In this document: one piece after another, positions 22,937 through 34,000 of the stretch
Layout: every line of letters starts with the position of its first letter
How positions within the stretch are numbered: position 1 is the first letter of the stretch
NCBI GenBank assembly: GCA_036346255.1
Contig: JAYEVH010000451.1
Span: 1 to 64,000, forward strand
Source: Ampelocalamus luodianensis
Taxonomy: Eukaryota > Streptophyta > Magnoliopsida > Poales > Poaceae
DNA length: 64,000 nt
Direction: 5' to 3'
Position numbers and translations under genes: made by a program
Notes under the pieces: generated by a model
Told to the model about the DNA's origin: nothing
Databases searched by the model: none
The model's input: the letters and a program-made list of their open reading frames with translations, nothing else

Positions 22937-24019
22937 CAGGGTTTTTTTTATCGGCCGTCTGGTAGAAATACAAACTGGCCTAAAATATTTCGACCCATTT
23001 TGAATTAAGCTCGGTCCAGTTGAGCCCATTTTGCCTGCTCTTTTTTTTTTTTTGCCTTAGGACTCGCACCCCTGGTCATAGTCGAATGACTCGATTTGTT
23101 CGATCCCCTTTCCCCTATTCTCCTTCTCACTGGCGGCGACTCCAGCTCCAGCATCACGATCGGTTGATCCCCTCTCTACTCCTCTCCTCGATCCCCTTCT
23201 TAGCTTCTTCGGCGGCCCGCATGGAGGTTAGCTAGCGGCGACGAGCTCGCTGTGGTAGCTGCCCCGCTACATCGTGTTCTGGCAGTCCATGGCAGACGAG
23301 CTCGCCGTGGTGGCCGCCCCGCTGCTGCAGCGGGTCATCCTCTGGTCGTCATCATGTTCCTGCAGAAGTGATGATTATCGCATGAGGATCAAGATCAGCC
23401 GGGCCTCGGTGCTTCAGGTGGTGGGGTACCTAAATCCCAGTTTTCATCATCTGCAGATTGGAGACAGCGTGATGAAGGTATCCATCGTATTCTATTTCCA
23501 TGTCAATCATATGACTGTTTATTTATGTTCTTTTGATTTGGGGCACTTCCGACTTCCGATCGTCAAGATATTGGCTTTGTCAGTTTGATTTGGAGTGGCT
23601 GACAGGCTGAGAAAGCAAGGATGGTTCCGTGCTTCCTTAGATGCTTTCCTAGCACTGAAACGCTGCATCTCATGGTAACACACTCATTAATTTGCCTCAA
23701 TTTGATCTGCATCAGTGATAATTCACCGCTTGACCATTTTGCACACTAAAATGAAACGCTAGATCATTTGTTGTTTCTTTATCCATGAAACCTGTAATCT
23801 GATATGCAGTTATTTTACATTGGTTTCTGCAATCTGTTATATTTGATTTCTACTTCGCATTTTGTCTCACCGATTTTTGGCCAAAAATTTCGTCCAATTT
23901 TCAACCGATTTTTTAATTCAAATTCCTGTTTGAAAATTTCGGCCGAAAAAACTGAAAATCAGTCGAACCGGATCTGTCGGTACCCGGCTAAAAAAATAGA
24001 ACCGGTTACCGAAACCCTG
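22937..24019. mobile_element. hAT-like element carrying a fragment of an F-box/FBD gene, inserted in F-box gene A
   Basis: The ends are CAGGGTTT (22937) and AAACCCTG (24019). The right 160 bases (GAAAATTTCGGCC..., AACCGGTTACCGAAACCCTG) are clearly related to the right half of the 263-base MITE at 21647-21909. The flanks ACTCCACC (22929-22936) and GCTCCTCC (24020-24027) agree at 6 of 8 positions, compatible with an old hAT target duplication. F-box gene coding sequence stops at one end and resumes at the other, which independently marks the insert. Inside lies a gene-like GC-rich stretch with an F-box/FBD remnant. It has no transposase, so it would be a non-autonomous, gene-carrying (Pack-type) copy. 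The left terminus beyond 8 bases matches the MITE only weakly. Confidence 0.55.
23376..23674 (+). pseudogene. F-box/LRR/FBD gene fragment inside the hAT-like element
   Basis: Translated plus-strand pieces read MRIKISRASVLQVVGYLN and PSFHHLQIGDSVMK, then IVKILALSV, a stop, then AEKARMVPCFLRCFPST and ETLHLM. These match, in order, the end of the LRR and the start of the FBD-type segment of grass F-box/RNI proteins (usual words VLGYL..FHxLQIG, VKILAL, MLPSFLRCFPNVETLH). GTATCC follows MK and GTAAC follows HLM, which look like retained splice donors, so the source may have been genomic DNA with introns. It is unrelated to the host F-box gene on the other strand. Confidence 0.6.
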
Positions 24020-24324
24020 GCTCCTCCTGCTGCCGTTCCTCGTGATGTAGGCCTGGATCATGATGCAGCCGCCTCCCTGCGTCGACAGCCTCAGCACGGC
24101 GGCGTCCGCACCCTTGCCGCGCACCAGCCCCGGCAAGGTGTAGCGGCAGGGGAAAGACGACGTAGCCGTGTGAAGTGCTTGTGACCGGTCGGAGCTTGGT
24201 TTGGCGCCGTAGGGCACGAAGCCGGCGTAGAGGAAGGTGCATGGGCGACGATGCTCAGGCGGCCGAGGAGGTCCTCCGCGTCCGACCGATCGGTGACATT
24301 GTGGAGCGGTGAGAACTTTGGCAT

Positions 24325-25404
24325 GGTCAATTCTAGTAGACGATGAATACACAAGCGGTACATATAGGGTGGTCAAATACAAGACGTCTCATGCACAATT
24401 GCGTGGTTCCATCATGTGGTATAGTATAATACATACATTGACTCGTAACGAAAGTCTTTTTTTATTGTTTAGGATTTATTCTTGCCTCTCCTTGATCTAT
24501 ACTTCGAAGGTGACGTATGGTTTTTTTAGAGTATCTACAATAGTCCATGTCATTTGTTACTAAGAGATGTACATATTAGCATTTAGGTGATGTGGAGGAG
24601 AGATCGTAAGGAGAGAAGATGAGTTTATTTCTAGATGAAAAAACAAGCAAGTTGTTGATATAAAAACACAAAAACAACAAAATAGTTATCGGAGACTTGC
24701 TTGTTACCTAAAAACTTGTTTTGTGAGTTGCAATTAAAGTAGCAATTAAAGCCTTAGATACAAGCTCAAGAAATAATTCATTAAAAGGCTTGTTTCTTTT
24801 TATTAGATTGAGTACTCTCTCTTCTTAGTAATAAGCTAAAAAATAAATTATTATATATGCTCTTAACTATCAGTTTTATTTTTTGAACAGTTGAATCAAT
24901 CTAGAATAAGACGTATACATATATCAAAGATAATCCAAATGCGAACAAAATCGAGTTAAAGTTTTTTAAAAACTATACAACATACGAATAGCAATGCGGA
25001 AATATATAGTTATTGTTCCCAAAATTGAGCTTAGTGTTAGCACCAAAATTTAGAAACATAACAAATAGCAATTGTTGCTCTGTTTCTCTTTCACGGCGCG
25101 CCACGTCATCGTAATTTATCTTGTTAGCTAAACAATGCAAACACGAAAACTCATGTATCTGGGTTATCTGATGAGGCTCTCACGAGTCACGAAAGTTTCC
25201 ATGTTTGTAGTAGAGAAATGCCGCTCATCCTAGAAGTTAGAACAAGCGGCAAGCCTACATCACTTGGCTTCGAAAATCACAATACACTGAAATTACAACC
25301 CTACAACATAACAACAAACAATGTGACTATTAGAACTGCTGCCCCTGCTTCAGACCACTGCTCGCATTCCTTTTTCTGTCAGTTTTGATTAGATTCGTGG
25401 CCAT
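24325..25404. other. Intergenic between the two F-box remnants
   Basis: AT-rich with no gene on either strand. It presumably includes the old promoter of F-box gene A (minus strand) and the 3' flank of gene B. Confidence 0.35.
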
Positions 25405-25859
25405 TTAACGAGCTGGCCGGTCCCCGTTGTGTGCAGTTACTTTTGAACGAGGTCGATCGAAGATATCACCAGAAATAGACATGAAATATGGGGAAGCGAT
25501 CTCTCGGTGTCTTAGCGACCAATCGTTCCAGCATTGGGTCCATGGTATCCATACGGTGTTCTGTATCGGACTATGGCTAATCTCCATTCTCCATGCGGAG
25601 TTCGGCCACCCAGGCCAGCCAGGCGGCGTCTGCGGCGAAGGCTTTCGCCTCGCTCTGGCCCTCACGTACATCTCTTTCCAGCTGACCATCTCGTCGGAGC
25701 TCTCGGAGACAGACGTACGGCTGGGCGCCGTAGCTAAGGAGCAAGTATTTGTCCTTGCAGAGCTCGCCGTCGTGCTCGGCGACGAGGCGCCTCAGCTCCT
25801 TGCTGGTGCACTCCACCCAAGCGAGTTCCTCGGCGTCGTCGAGCCTCTCCAGGATCTTT
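25405..25859 (-). pseudogene. F-box protein gene B, 5'-truncated paralogue of gene A
   Basis: From 25859 the minus strand reads KILERLDDAEELAWVECTS, KELRRLVAEHDGELCKDKYL, then after a frameshift SVSESSDEMVSWKEMYVRAR and the tail to a stop at 25405. The F-box core and the tail word WTQ-C-N (WTQSCNN in A, WTQCWND in B) are shared with gene A, so the two are tandem paralogues about 3 kb apart. The N-terminal module and the LP of the F-box are missing: the gene is cut exactly where the small LTR element at 25866 and the Helitron-like end at 27145 begin. Confidence 0.75.
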
Positions 25860-25865
25860 GTGTAT

Positions 25866-27138
25866 TGTTAGAACAGCAACTCACAAAGACAAAAAACAAA
25901 AAACAGAGAAACTGATTTTGGTCCTGTACTGCAGCTTTTCTTTCTATTGCTTTGCCTCTTACAATGCTTGCTCACGTTGCTTCTTCACCTTCAGTTACAA
26001 AAGAACTCAGACTAATCAGGCCCTTATAAAGGCTGTGAACGACGACTCAACGTCGGACTCAGCCAGCAAAGCTGACTCAGACACGGCAAGAAAACGGAAA
26101 CTACAAAGATTATCTAACAATCACTCCCTAATCTTTATATACTTACTTATATTTCGTGTGCTGCCAATTGGACTCAACTTCAACATGGCTCCTACACAAT
26201 CGGCCGGAGATGGTGGCACAACTCAAACACGTCTTGGCGCCGCCGGTTGACTCGATTTCAACTTGGCTCGTACTTACTTGTCCGAAGACAGTGACACAAC
26301 TTGAACACGTCTTGGACTCTTTACTCATCGAGGCAGCCGGTCTCAACTACGACTTACGCCCTAACTCGTACTCAACTCAGGACAGTCGGTCTCAACTACG
26401 ACTTGCTCAACTCGTACTCGGACTTCAAGTTGGTCACGACTTCAACTTGACTAACACACGGACTCGACTCAGGACGACGAACACATCTCCTCAACGTCCC
26501 TCGCCTTCACCTTTCGATGATCGGCACCAAGATGCATTGTCTTCAACGCTTTCCACGCAGCTTTGGCCGTCTCCTTTTTGGCCAGTAGGAAGAGTGTCGA
26601 CATTGCCTCGTCACCGGTGATACCACTCCCCGGAGAATGTAACATAATCTTGGGCACAAATCAAGAACTCGGGCTCCTCGTCCGCATGCGCATGCATCTG
26701 ATGCATCGGTCTCACGTGCGTGCCCCATTGGCGCTCGGTTGCATATGCGCTGATGCACCGCCGGGATCTACCTCGTGCGCACTCCCGCCGTATATGTCAC
26801 CCCACGAGTCGAGATCACCCCTCCCAAGGCAGCAGCTAGAGTATCGAACCTGAAGCTCTGTTATCAATTGTTAGAACAGCAACTCACAAAGACAAAAAAA
26901 AAACAACAACAGAGAAACTGATTTTGGTGCTGCACTGCAGCTTCTCTTTCTATTGCTTAACTCTATTTCTTTGCCTCTTACAATGCTTGCTCATGTTGCT
27001 TCTTCACCTTCAGTTACAAAAGAACTCAGACTAATCAGCCCCTTATAAAGGCTGTGAATGACGACTCAACGTCGGACTTGGCCAGCAAAGCTGACTCGGA
27101 CACGGCAAGAAAACAGAAACTACAAAGATTATCTAACA
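25866..27138 (-). mobile_element. Small non-autonomous LTR element (TRIM/LARD type) with a Copia gag remnant
   Basis: Two direct LTRs, 25866-26119 (254 bases) and 26869-27138 (270 bases), start TGTTAGAAC and end TCTAACA. The flanks carry GTGTAT on both sides (25860-25865 and 27139-27144), a 5- to 6-base target duplication. On the minus strand the primer-binding site TGATAACAGAGC (26866-26855) follows the right LTR, so transcription runs leftwards. The 749-base internal part keeps a short minus-strand piece, ETAKAAWKALKTMHLGAD (26469-26657), resembling the UBN2/gag domain of Copia elements, and no pol. The LTRs differ by a few small indels and substitutions. Confidence 0.85.
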
Positions 27139-27144
27139 GTGTAT

Positions 27145-27900
27145 ACTAGTCATCAACCCGTGTATTGCACGGGCTAGCAATTATTTTTAAAAAAACATGA
27201 ATAGATAAAGTTATGATGAATATTGGATGTATTTGCATAATAATATCAACCGCATACCGAGGAAAAAATTACAACTATGCATTTCAATGTGTATGACTAA
27301 AAACATGTTGGATCAAATTCTCATGAGTCAAATGCGCGCACGGAGAAAAAAGCTATAGTTACCTAAGCTTTGTAATATAAGGCAGTAAAATATGTTTTTA
27401 AAAAAGCTATAGTTACATATGCTTTGTAATAAAAGGCAGTAAAATATGTTTTTAGTAGTTTGGAAACGTAGCTCTGAATCTTACAATCGCTACAAATTAC
27501 TTAAGTGCCATCTTTATCCATTCACTCCTATCCATTCATGTTGCCTTCTTCCGTCTTCTCCCCCAATCCCAGTTTAATTTTGGGCACTTCACATTACTAG
27601 ACATTTATTTCCTTTGGCCAAAGTTCAGTTAGCAAATTTAAATATAATAATTGGTTAACTTGTGGAATTTCTATTTTCACATGGTTCCACTTATTATAGA
27701 GGTTGTATTACCTATTTAACTCTTGGTTACATGCTTAGATGTTAAGCTTATCTGTTGATTAGATGGTTTTGCTAGTGTTGATAGTGGTAAGTAGTTATGT
27801 GTTAATTATTCCATTCATTTTTTTTAGAATTTAGGTTGCTGAAATTTTATGACTTGTCATTTGGTATAATGATTATTATTTGAGTCTAACTGATAATGAT
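27145..27900 (-). mobile_element. Candidate Helitron 3' end at 27146-27149, body to the right
   Basis: On the minus strand a stem-loop CCCGTGCAATACACGGG (27173-27157) is followed 7 bases later by CTAG (27149-27146) and, beyond it, T. This matches the Helitron 3' end rule and resembles the end at 3579-3604. The AT-rich DNA to the right has no coding. The 5' TC terminus was not found. Because the end sits beside the cut point of F-box gene B, the Helitron may have broken the gene first, with the LTR element landing in the junction later. Confidence 0.45.
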
Positions 27901-29210
27901 TCTTGTTTAATGGTTAAAATTAGTAGTGATAGTAACTGTAGGTGACATTTTGGGCTTTTGTTAAGCCGGGGTGTTACATTTTCAGCTGCTTGTTTCCCGG
28001 TAATTTTGTGACTAGTTAGTAAGGCCCCGTTTTGGAATGCAGGAGTTTTTCCTGATTCCTGTGGAATTCCGATGTTGCAAAGGGGGACTATCGTCTGGTA
28101 AGTGTAGATCAGGAGGTGGAACATGCGGTGACATGGAGGGATTGGTTAAAACTCACCGAAGTGATGGGGAACACAACGGAGATGTTTTCGGGTGCGTAGG
28201 CATGGCCAGACGCAAAGAAGACAAGGATGGAGATGGCGAAGCAACGCACGGGAGGTCCAACGGGTGAGCGCACTTGACGGAGGATGACGAGGCAACACTG
28301 GTGATGAGGTTTCAGCAGCTTCAATGGCAGAGAATGGAAGAGGATGGGCAGCACCAGACACAGGGAAGATGAGCTCTGGGCAGCGGCGCATGGGGGCATT
28401 CCGAGGGCAGCGGCTAGGACACAGGAGAGAGAGAGGATCGAGGCATGGCGTATGAGCACGGGGGCAGCGCTTCTTATAGACTCGGGAGGTGGGTTCAACA
28501 AGGACACCGGGTGGCGACGCGGAGGCAGAGACTGCTCCAGACATGCTTAGTGGTGGCTCAGCGCTTCTTATAGACTCGGGAGGTGGGCTCAACATGGACA
28601 CCGGGTGGCGACGCGGAGGCAGAGACTGCTCCAGACATGCTCAGTGGTGGCTCAGCGCTAGTAGGTGTTCCGGGGTGCAGAGGCGGTGTGGCTCTGGCAG
28701 GTAGCCTAGGGTGCAGAGGTGGGTGGCAAGTGGGGACCGGGCGGCTGATGCGCGGAATTGAGCTGGCGGCAGAAGCAAGCTGCGAGCGAAGGTGGGCCGA
28801 AGGCGGTGGAGAAGGGAAGTGGTGTGGGTCAGGGGCGAGGTGGTGAAGGGTGCGGGTAGGCGGGGCGGGGACACTAGGTTGGGCCGGGGAAAATGCGGGA
28901 GAGAGAGGGGGTTAAGTGAGTGGGCCGAACCCACAAAGGTTAAAGGAAAAAGGAATTGATTTTTGAATTAAAGGAAAACTAAAAATTCAAATGTCGAACT
29001 CCGAAAAATTCAGGGAAATTCCTTGGAACCCAAGGAAGCCAAATAACACTAGTTTTGATTTCATTGAAGTTTACATTAATCAAATTAAATATTTTTAACT
29101 TTAGAAATTCTCATTTAAGCTTATTAAACCAAGGAAAATTGGGGAAATTTTTCAGGGACCTAAATTACACAAAAGATTTTTTAAAGCTTGAAATTTGGGA
29201 TGTTACATCG
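27901..29210 (-). mobile_element. Gypsy-type LTR fragments, antisense, with a GC-rich centre
   Basis: On the minus strand two LTR-like starts are visible: TGTAACATCCC from 29209 and TGTAACACCCC from 27977. The first is followed by an AT-rich part and then a C-rich part (28940-28100), the order seen in the other LTRs of this window. Between 28021 (GGCCCCGTTTTGGAATGC) and 29045 (CCAAATAACACT) the ends also look like a TIR element, but no target duplication was found. ORFs here are composition effects. Confidence 0.35.
28465..28656. repeat. 94-base tandem duplication
   Basis: A unit starting CAGCGCTTCTTATAGACTCG begins at 28465 and again at 28559, and the first bases of a third (CAGCGCTA) appear at about 28653. 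The two full copies differ at a few bases. It lies in GC-rich LTR-like DNA. Confidence 0.8.
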
Positions 29211-29374
29211 TGCGAGCTCGCCAGAGGTGAAGCCGAGCCGCCGTCGCCATTAGTGAAGCTTGGAGATCGCCACCGCCGCTAATCCGGCGCCCATCGCCAA
29301 CCACCACCGCTTTGTCTCCTCTCGTCGCTCATCTCGAATCCGTGCTCGCCATTGTCGAGCCGCCGCTGGAGCAC

Positions 29375-31005
29375 TGTAACGTCCCCAAATCCCTAAGTTG
29401 GATTAGTTAAGCATTTAATGTGCGTTTGTGAAATTTTGGATTTTTTAAAACTTTTTGTTGCTTTTAAAATCAATTGAATTAATTAAAAGGTGGCATGATA
29501 TATATGTGTAATAATAATAAAAATAAATAATATCAAATCAAATTGTTTAGAAAGTTGCATAATAATAATAATATTAATATTAAATCGAATTGTTTGAAAG
29601 ACTGTATTTAAATTAAATTATTTTAATTTCTATGTTTTCATATACATCTCAAAAATCATAACACATACATTAGTATCGCTCTTTTTTTCGGTCTGACAGA
29701 TCGCAGACAAAATGCCTACGCGAACCATCCTTTTTCACTGCCATTTTCCCGAACAGTCCAAACCCCATGCCATTTTTCCCCTTGTTCACGACACTGCCAA
29801 TTCTTTATTGCCCAGCCAAACTCTATTCACTCTCTACCACCCATTCCTTTTTCCGGTCCATGCTCATCTCAACAGGAAGGCCATTTCTATCTTCCCCACC
29901 ACAGCACCATCCCCATGCCACCATTTCAACCGAACCATCATCTCCTCTTCTGCCATTTTTTATTCCCCATCTCCCAACAAAGCCACATGCACTGCCAATT
30001 GCTTTATCCCAACCGAATCCTCCTACTACTCACAGCCATTTACTCGCAGCCGAACACCACCTCTCTTCCCACTGCCTCTGCCAACCATTTCTTCTCCACG
30101 CAGCTTCTTTCCCCTCCCAACAGAACACACTTCCATTTCTTCTCCCTCCTTGAGCTCATCTCCCACACTTCTCTCCTCACAATCCAAATCCAAAGACTGA
30201 AAAATCTCAATGCATGTCACACGAAGTGTCACACCTTCGTGTTCCTCATCTCATTAGCTTTCCATTTATCCAAGTATTTTTCGCATGCATCACCGTTTGA
30301 GCGATTTCATGAGAAGAGAAGTGACAGTGGTGCTGCTCGGTTTCGACCTGTGCGAGGGCGAGCGCAGCGAGGCCGTTGCGGCACACGTCTCGGCGGAGCT
30401 GCGGCAACCCAGCCAAGGTGCTATCCAGTGGCAATGCTGCACGACGTCGACAAAAGGCGGCGCAGCGGTCCCATGCTCGGCAGCCCAGCGCATGCAGCAG
30501 CGCGACGGCCGAGGGCGACACCGGCGCTGTGCATGCATGCAGCTGGGCATGGCGACTCGGTGCGGCCAGCGATGCTCACATGCGGCGGCGCGGAGACGCG
30601 GCGTCAAGGCGGCCGGGCGCACGGCATGTGCAGCAGCGAGAGGCGTGGTCGAGCGCGAGGCTCGGGCCAACGCAGCAGTGCGGCGCCGAGGGGCACAGCT
30701 GGCTGTTGGACTTAATCTTGACAAGATTAGTGGTGATTGATTTGATTAGGATTGGCTTGAGTGATTTGATTAGGATTGATTAGATTAGATATTTCCTTTC
30801 TCGTGGTTTCCTTCCTTGAGCATGGACTCACGGTGCATGTATTCTTTCTTTTGTGTTTAAATAGAGATGATAAGAAGCCAGAAAATGACGTTCGAAAGTT
30901 TTGCACGTCCCAATTATCCGTGTCCATCTGTTCTTCTTCTTCCTTAGATATGTGTGAGTTCTCTTCGGGTGCTGGGCCAACACTGGCATGGCGCTGGCCA
31001 GCGGC
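29375..31005 (+). mobile_element. Gypsy-type LTR, 5' part
   Basis: It starts TGTAACGTCCCC at 29375, then has an AT-rich stretch (29450-29660), a pyrimidine-rich leader-like stretch (29710-30190) and a GC-rich stretch (30290-31000). It is interrupted at 31005 by the unit described next, and GC-rich sequence of the same style (GCCGAAGGCGCATGCATGCA...) resumes at 35483. ORFs such as 29712-30200 reflect pyrimidine composition. Confidence 0.45.
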
Positions 31006-31010
31006 TCAGC

Positions 31011-34000
31011 TGTGAGGACCCCCGAAATCGGATCCGTATCAAGCTAAGTGATTACGCCGTAAACGCAATACTTAACGTGAGACGCACACGATTCCGAGTG
31101 ACCCGGATATGTGTCACATGCTAGCTCCCAAGGATCAGTGACTAACATGCACATATCCTAGTACACAACATTGCAATCACATCCATACACAATGTACAAG
31201 AAATAAAGAATTAATTGCAACATCACTTAAATAGCACCTTATAGTACAAGGTTGCAACAGAGGGCAGATCAGCCAAATCTAATTAACACAAATAAATCGC
31301 AGCAGAAGATAAACTTAAAATAAAAAGGGAATAACCGAGTCGGTATGCCCACAATCCCACAAGCAACCAACTGGAGTTAAAGCCGTTGCACCCGTCGTTC
31401 TCACCTGAATAAATAGACACTGTTAGAGTACAAAGTTGTACTCATGAGACTTTAAAAGAAATAAGGATGCATGTAAGTATCAAAGGAAGGCTACTAAACT
31501 AGTCAATTTTCAGCATAAAGCAAGTTTTGCATAAGAATAAAAGATTCTAACTTGCCATTTGTAAAACAATTAGAAAACATTTTATGATAGTAAGTAATGA
31601 TCAACAAAGGCATAATCTCCAAGTATAATCAACACACGAACATCCCATTCGTGGCACAATTCATTCCTCAACAAAATTAGCGCGAACAACGCGTCCATGG
31701 AATAATTTCAGATTTAAACAAACTAACATAAAGACATAACATTTCCAATCATAACCCAAACTTAAATTTTCCAAAAGACTAACGTGCTCGCTTCCCACAA
31801 GTGTTGTCCATAACCTAGACGAGGCTATTCGAATAGATTTAGTTACTCACAGAGTTGTACAGCTTTACCCACACGATATGAATACCTTATATCGTCGCCA
31901 TGCACTCTTCCAAGGAGTGTGACTAAGATATCATAACGAGGCCGTTACAATGCCATGTGCTAACTATCAAACCACCCGAGGAACTGAATCCCATGGCAGA
32001 CTGAACGGTCGCCTAGAACCACAGGTGAACCCCGTTGTGTAAGTAAGTCCCTAACAAATAAGAGACCCTTAAGAGCAAGTAAGGCGACCCTTAACATGCC
32101 CCCACGAGATTGACAAAAGAACAATTAAATACATAACAATAACAATTGTCAATCCCATTGTGCTTTGATAGCTAACACACAACAAATTATTAAGCCAAGC
32201 CTTCGCCATTATCCCGTGTGGTTGCACGTAAGACCTGGTTCATCACACCACGCATCGGTCCTTAATCACTCAAACGGGGCTACACAATTCCATATCAATA
32301 ATAATAATTCATCATCAACCTACACCCGTCCAAGTTAAGAACATAAAAAGCTCAACATGCCTACAAACCCGGATACGAAGATCCGGATACGACTCAAACC
32401 CAACATAATCCAATCCATAAAATCCTCAAATTTCATTTGATTCAATTCAATTCATCGGCCGATGGACTAGCTCCATCAACCGCTCTGCTACAACTACTAG
32501 CATGACTAAGCATCGTTCTACAAACTAGTAGCAAACCCATATAACATATATCCTTAGTTGTTCAAGGTAAAAGGGTAATCAACATTCAAAGGAGGGCTAA
32601 TGCAGCAATTAGGAATTTAACTACTTCTACCCATAAACATACATTTCAAAATAGCATGCAATTGCGATAATAAAACTCACACAAAATATTTAAAACCACT
32701 GGAGCAATATGATCAAGAGGAGGGTGCTCGCACCTGTGCCGTATCACTTGTCCATTCTCAGGTTATACTCATAATACACTCACGAATATAGCGTTATCGT
32801 CGAAAACCTAATGAAAGACGATAATGCAATAAATATCGAATAAAGCCAGAAATTCAATATGCTAAAAAATGTATGAAATTTATACAGTAGGTAGATTATG
32901 ATTTTATATGAATTATGGTGAAAGATTCATTCCACTTGGATTTAGTATGTGAAAGTTATGGTGGTTTGAATTTCAGATTTTTAATACGCCTTCATTCGGG
33001 TAATTTAATTATGAGATGAAAATTTGTAGAGCAGTGGTGAGTACATGGATTACATAGATAAATAGGCAATATTATTACAAGTTCAAAACAGTTGAGTTTT
33101 CCTCAATTGAAGTTTTCATAATTAAGTTATGAATTTCTAAAGTTAACAACAGTTTATAATGTAAAAGTAATTCATTTTGGGATATATTCCCACAAAATAT
33201 ACCTTCTGTGCTAGAGGTAAGACTGAAACCATTTTTAGAAATAAGTTTACTAAAAATTAAAATTATCAAGAGTGGTTTCACTGTTTTTGGAGTTAAAATG
33301 AAATAGTTATGCATTTTTGAAGATAAAAGCCTTTTTCTAATGTAAAAATAATAGTGTTAATGGGTCAATTTCCAAAATATTACTCTCTGCTGCAGAGACA
33401 AGGTTGAAACAAATTTTAAAATAAAGTTAATTAAATATTAAAAATGATCAGAAGTGGTTTCATTAAATTTGGAGTTGATTTGAATTAGATATGGATTTTT
33501 GAAGTTACAACAATTTTCAGTGTACAAAAAAAAAATGGATTTCAGATTTTATAAAGCATATATTACTTTTTCCACCGGGAGGTATCTAGCCTCTGAAGCT
33601 GACGAGTGGGGTCCAGTACACAGTACCACTCTTCAATTTTCCTTTTTTACTTCCGGTTAAAACTGACAGGTGGGCCCTACTGGTCATTGACTCGGTGTAC
33701 AAAATAGTGCGTGGACCGGGCCACGTGGATTGGTCCACCGGTGCACAGCTCAAGAACTAAACCACTTAACTCATGGAGGCCCACATGTCATATGCTGCAC
33801 ATTAACCGTGTTTTCCGACAGTGATCTTTGCTTTAAATACTAATCAAAGTAATTAAACCCTAATGATCTTGCTACAGGACTGGTCCGAACTCCCGACAAC
33901 AGGGAGCTCCTCGACCGCGTACTTTCCTGGTGAATCGCCAGCGCGGTGGTCCATGGGGCTCAGTAAGGCCGTGAACGGTCCTCAAGGCCATGCGGTTAGA

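Larger units (their letters stand above)
22225..24324 (-). pseudogene. F-box protein gene A, split by a hAT-like element and frameshifted
   Basis: The N-terminal part (24324-24020) reads MPKFSPLHNVTDRSD, EDLLGRLSIVAHA, then after a 1-base loss TFLYAGFVPYGAKPS, CRYTLPGLVRGKG and CIMIQAYITRNGSRRS. After the 1083-base insert the gene resumes at 22936 with VYWERLDAAW, a shifted frame DDAACALRADALGASL, DLFLDVCHNNDIQMQPSFM, and the F-box itself: SLP, then GDVKAAILQRL..DTKDLATVEYSSKEL, ending AEHDSELWKAKYEAM. A C-terminal part with W.ERYLRAR follows and it stops at 22225. The order (conserved N-terminal module, F-box in the middle, WKERY near the end) is that of a grass F-box clade I recognise by pattern. 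F-box proteins dock substrates to SCF ubiquitin ligases through Skp1. A 33-base tandem duplication lies inside the F-box. Several frameshifts plus the insert make it non-functional. Confidence 0.75.

Noticed and set aside
29712..30715. Plus-strand ORFs of 128-266 codons
   Set aside because: Pyrimidine-rich leader of an LTR. Overlapping frames all stay open because of composition.
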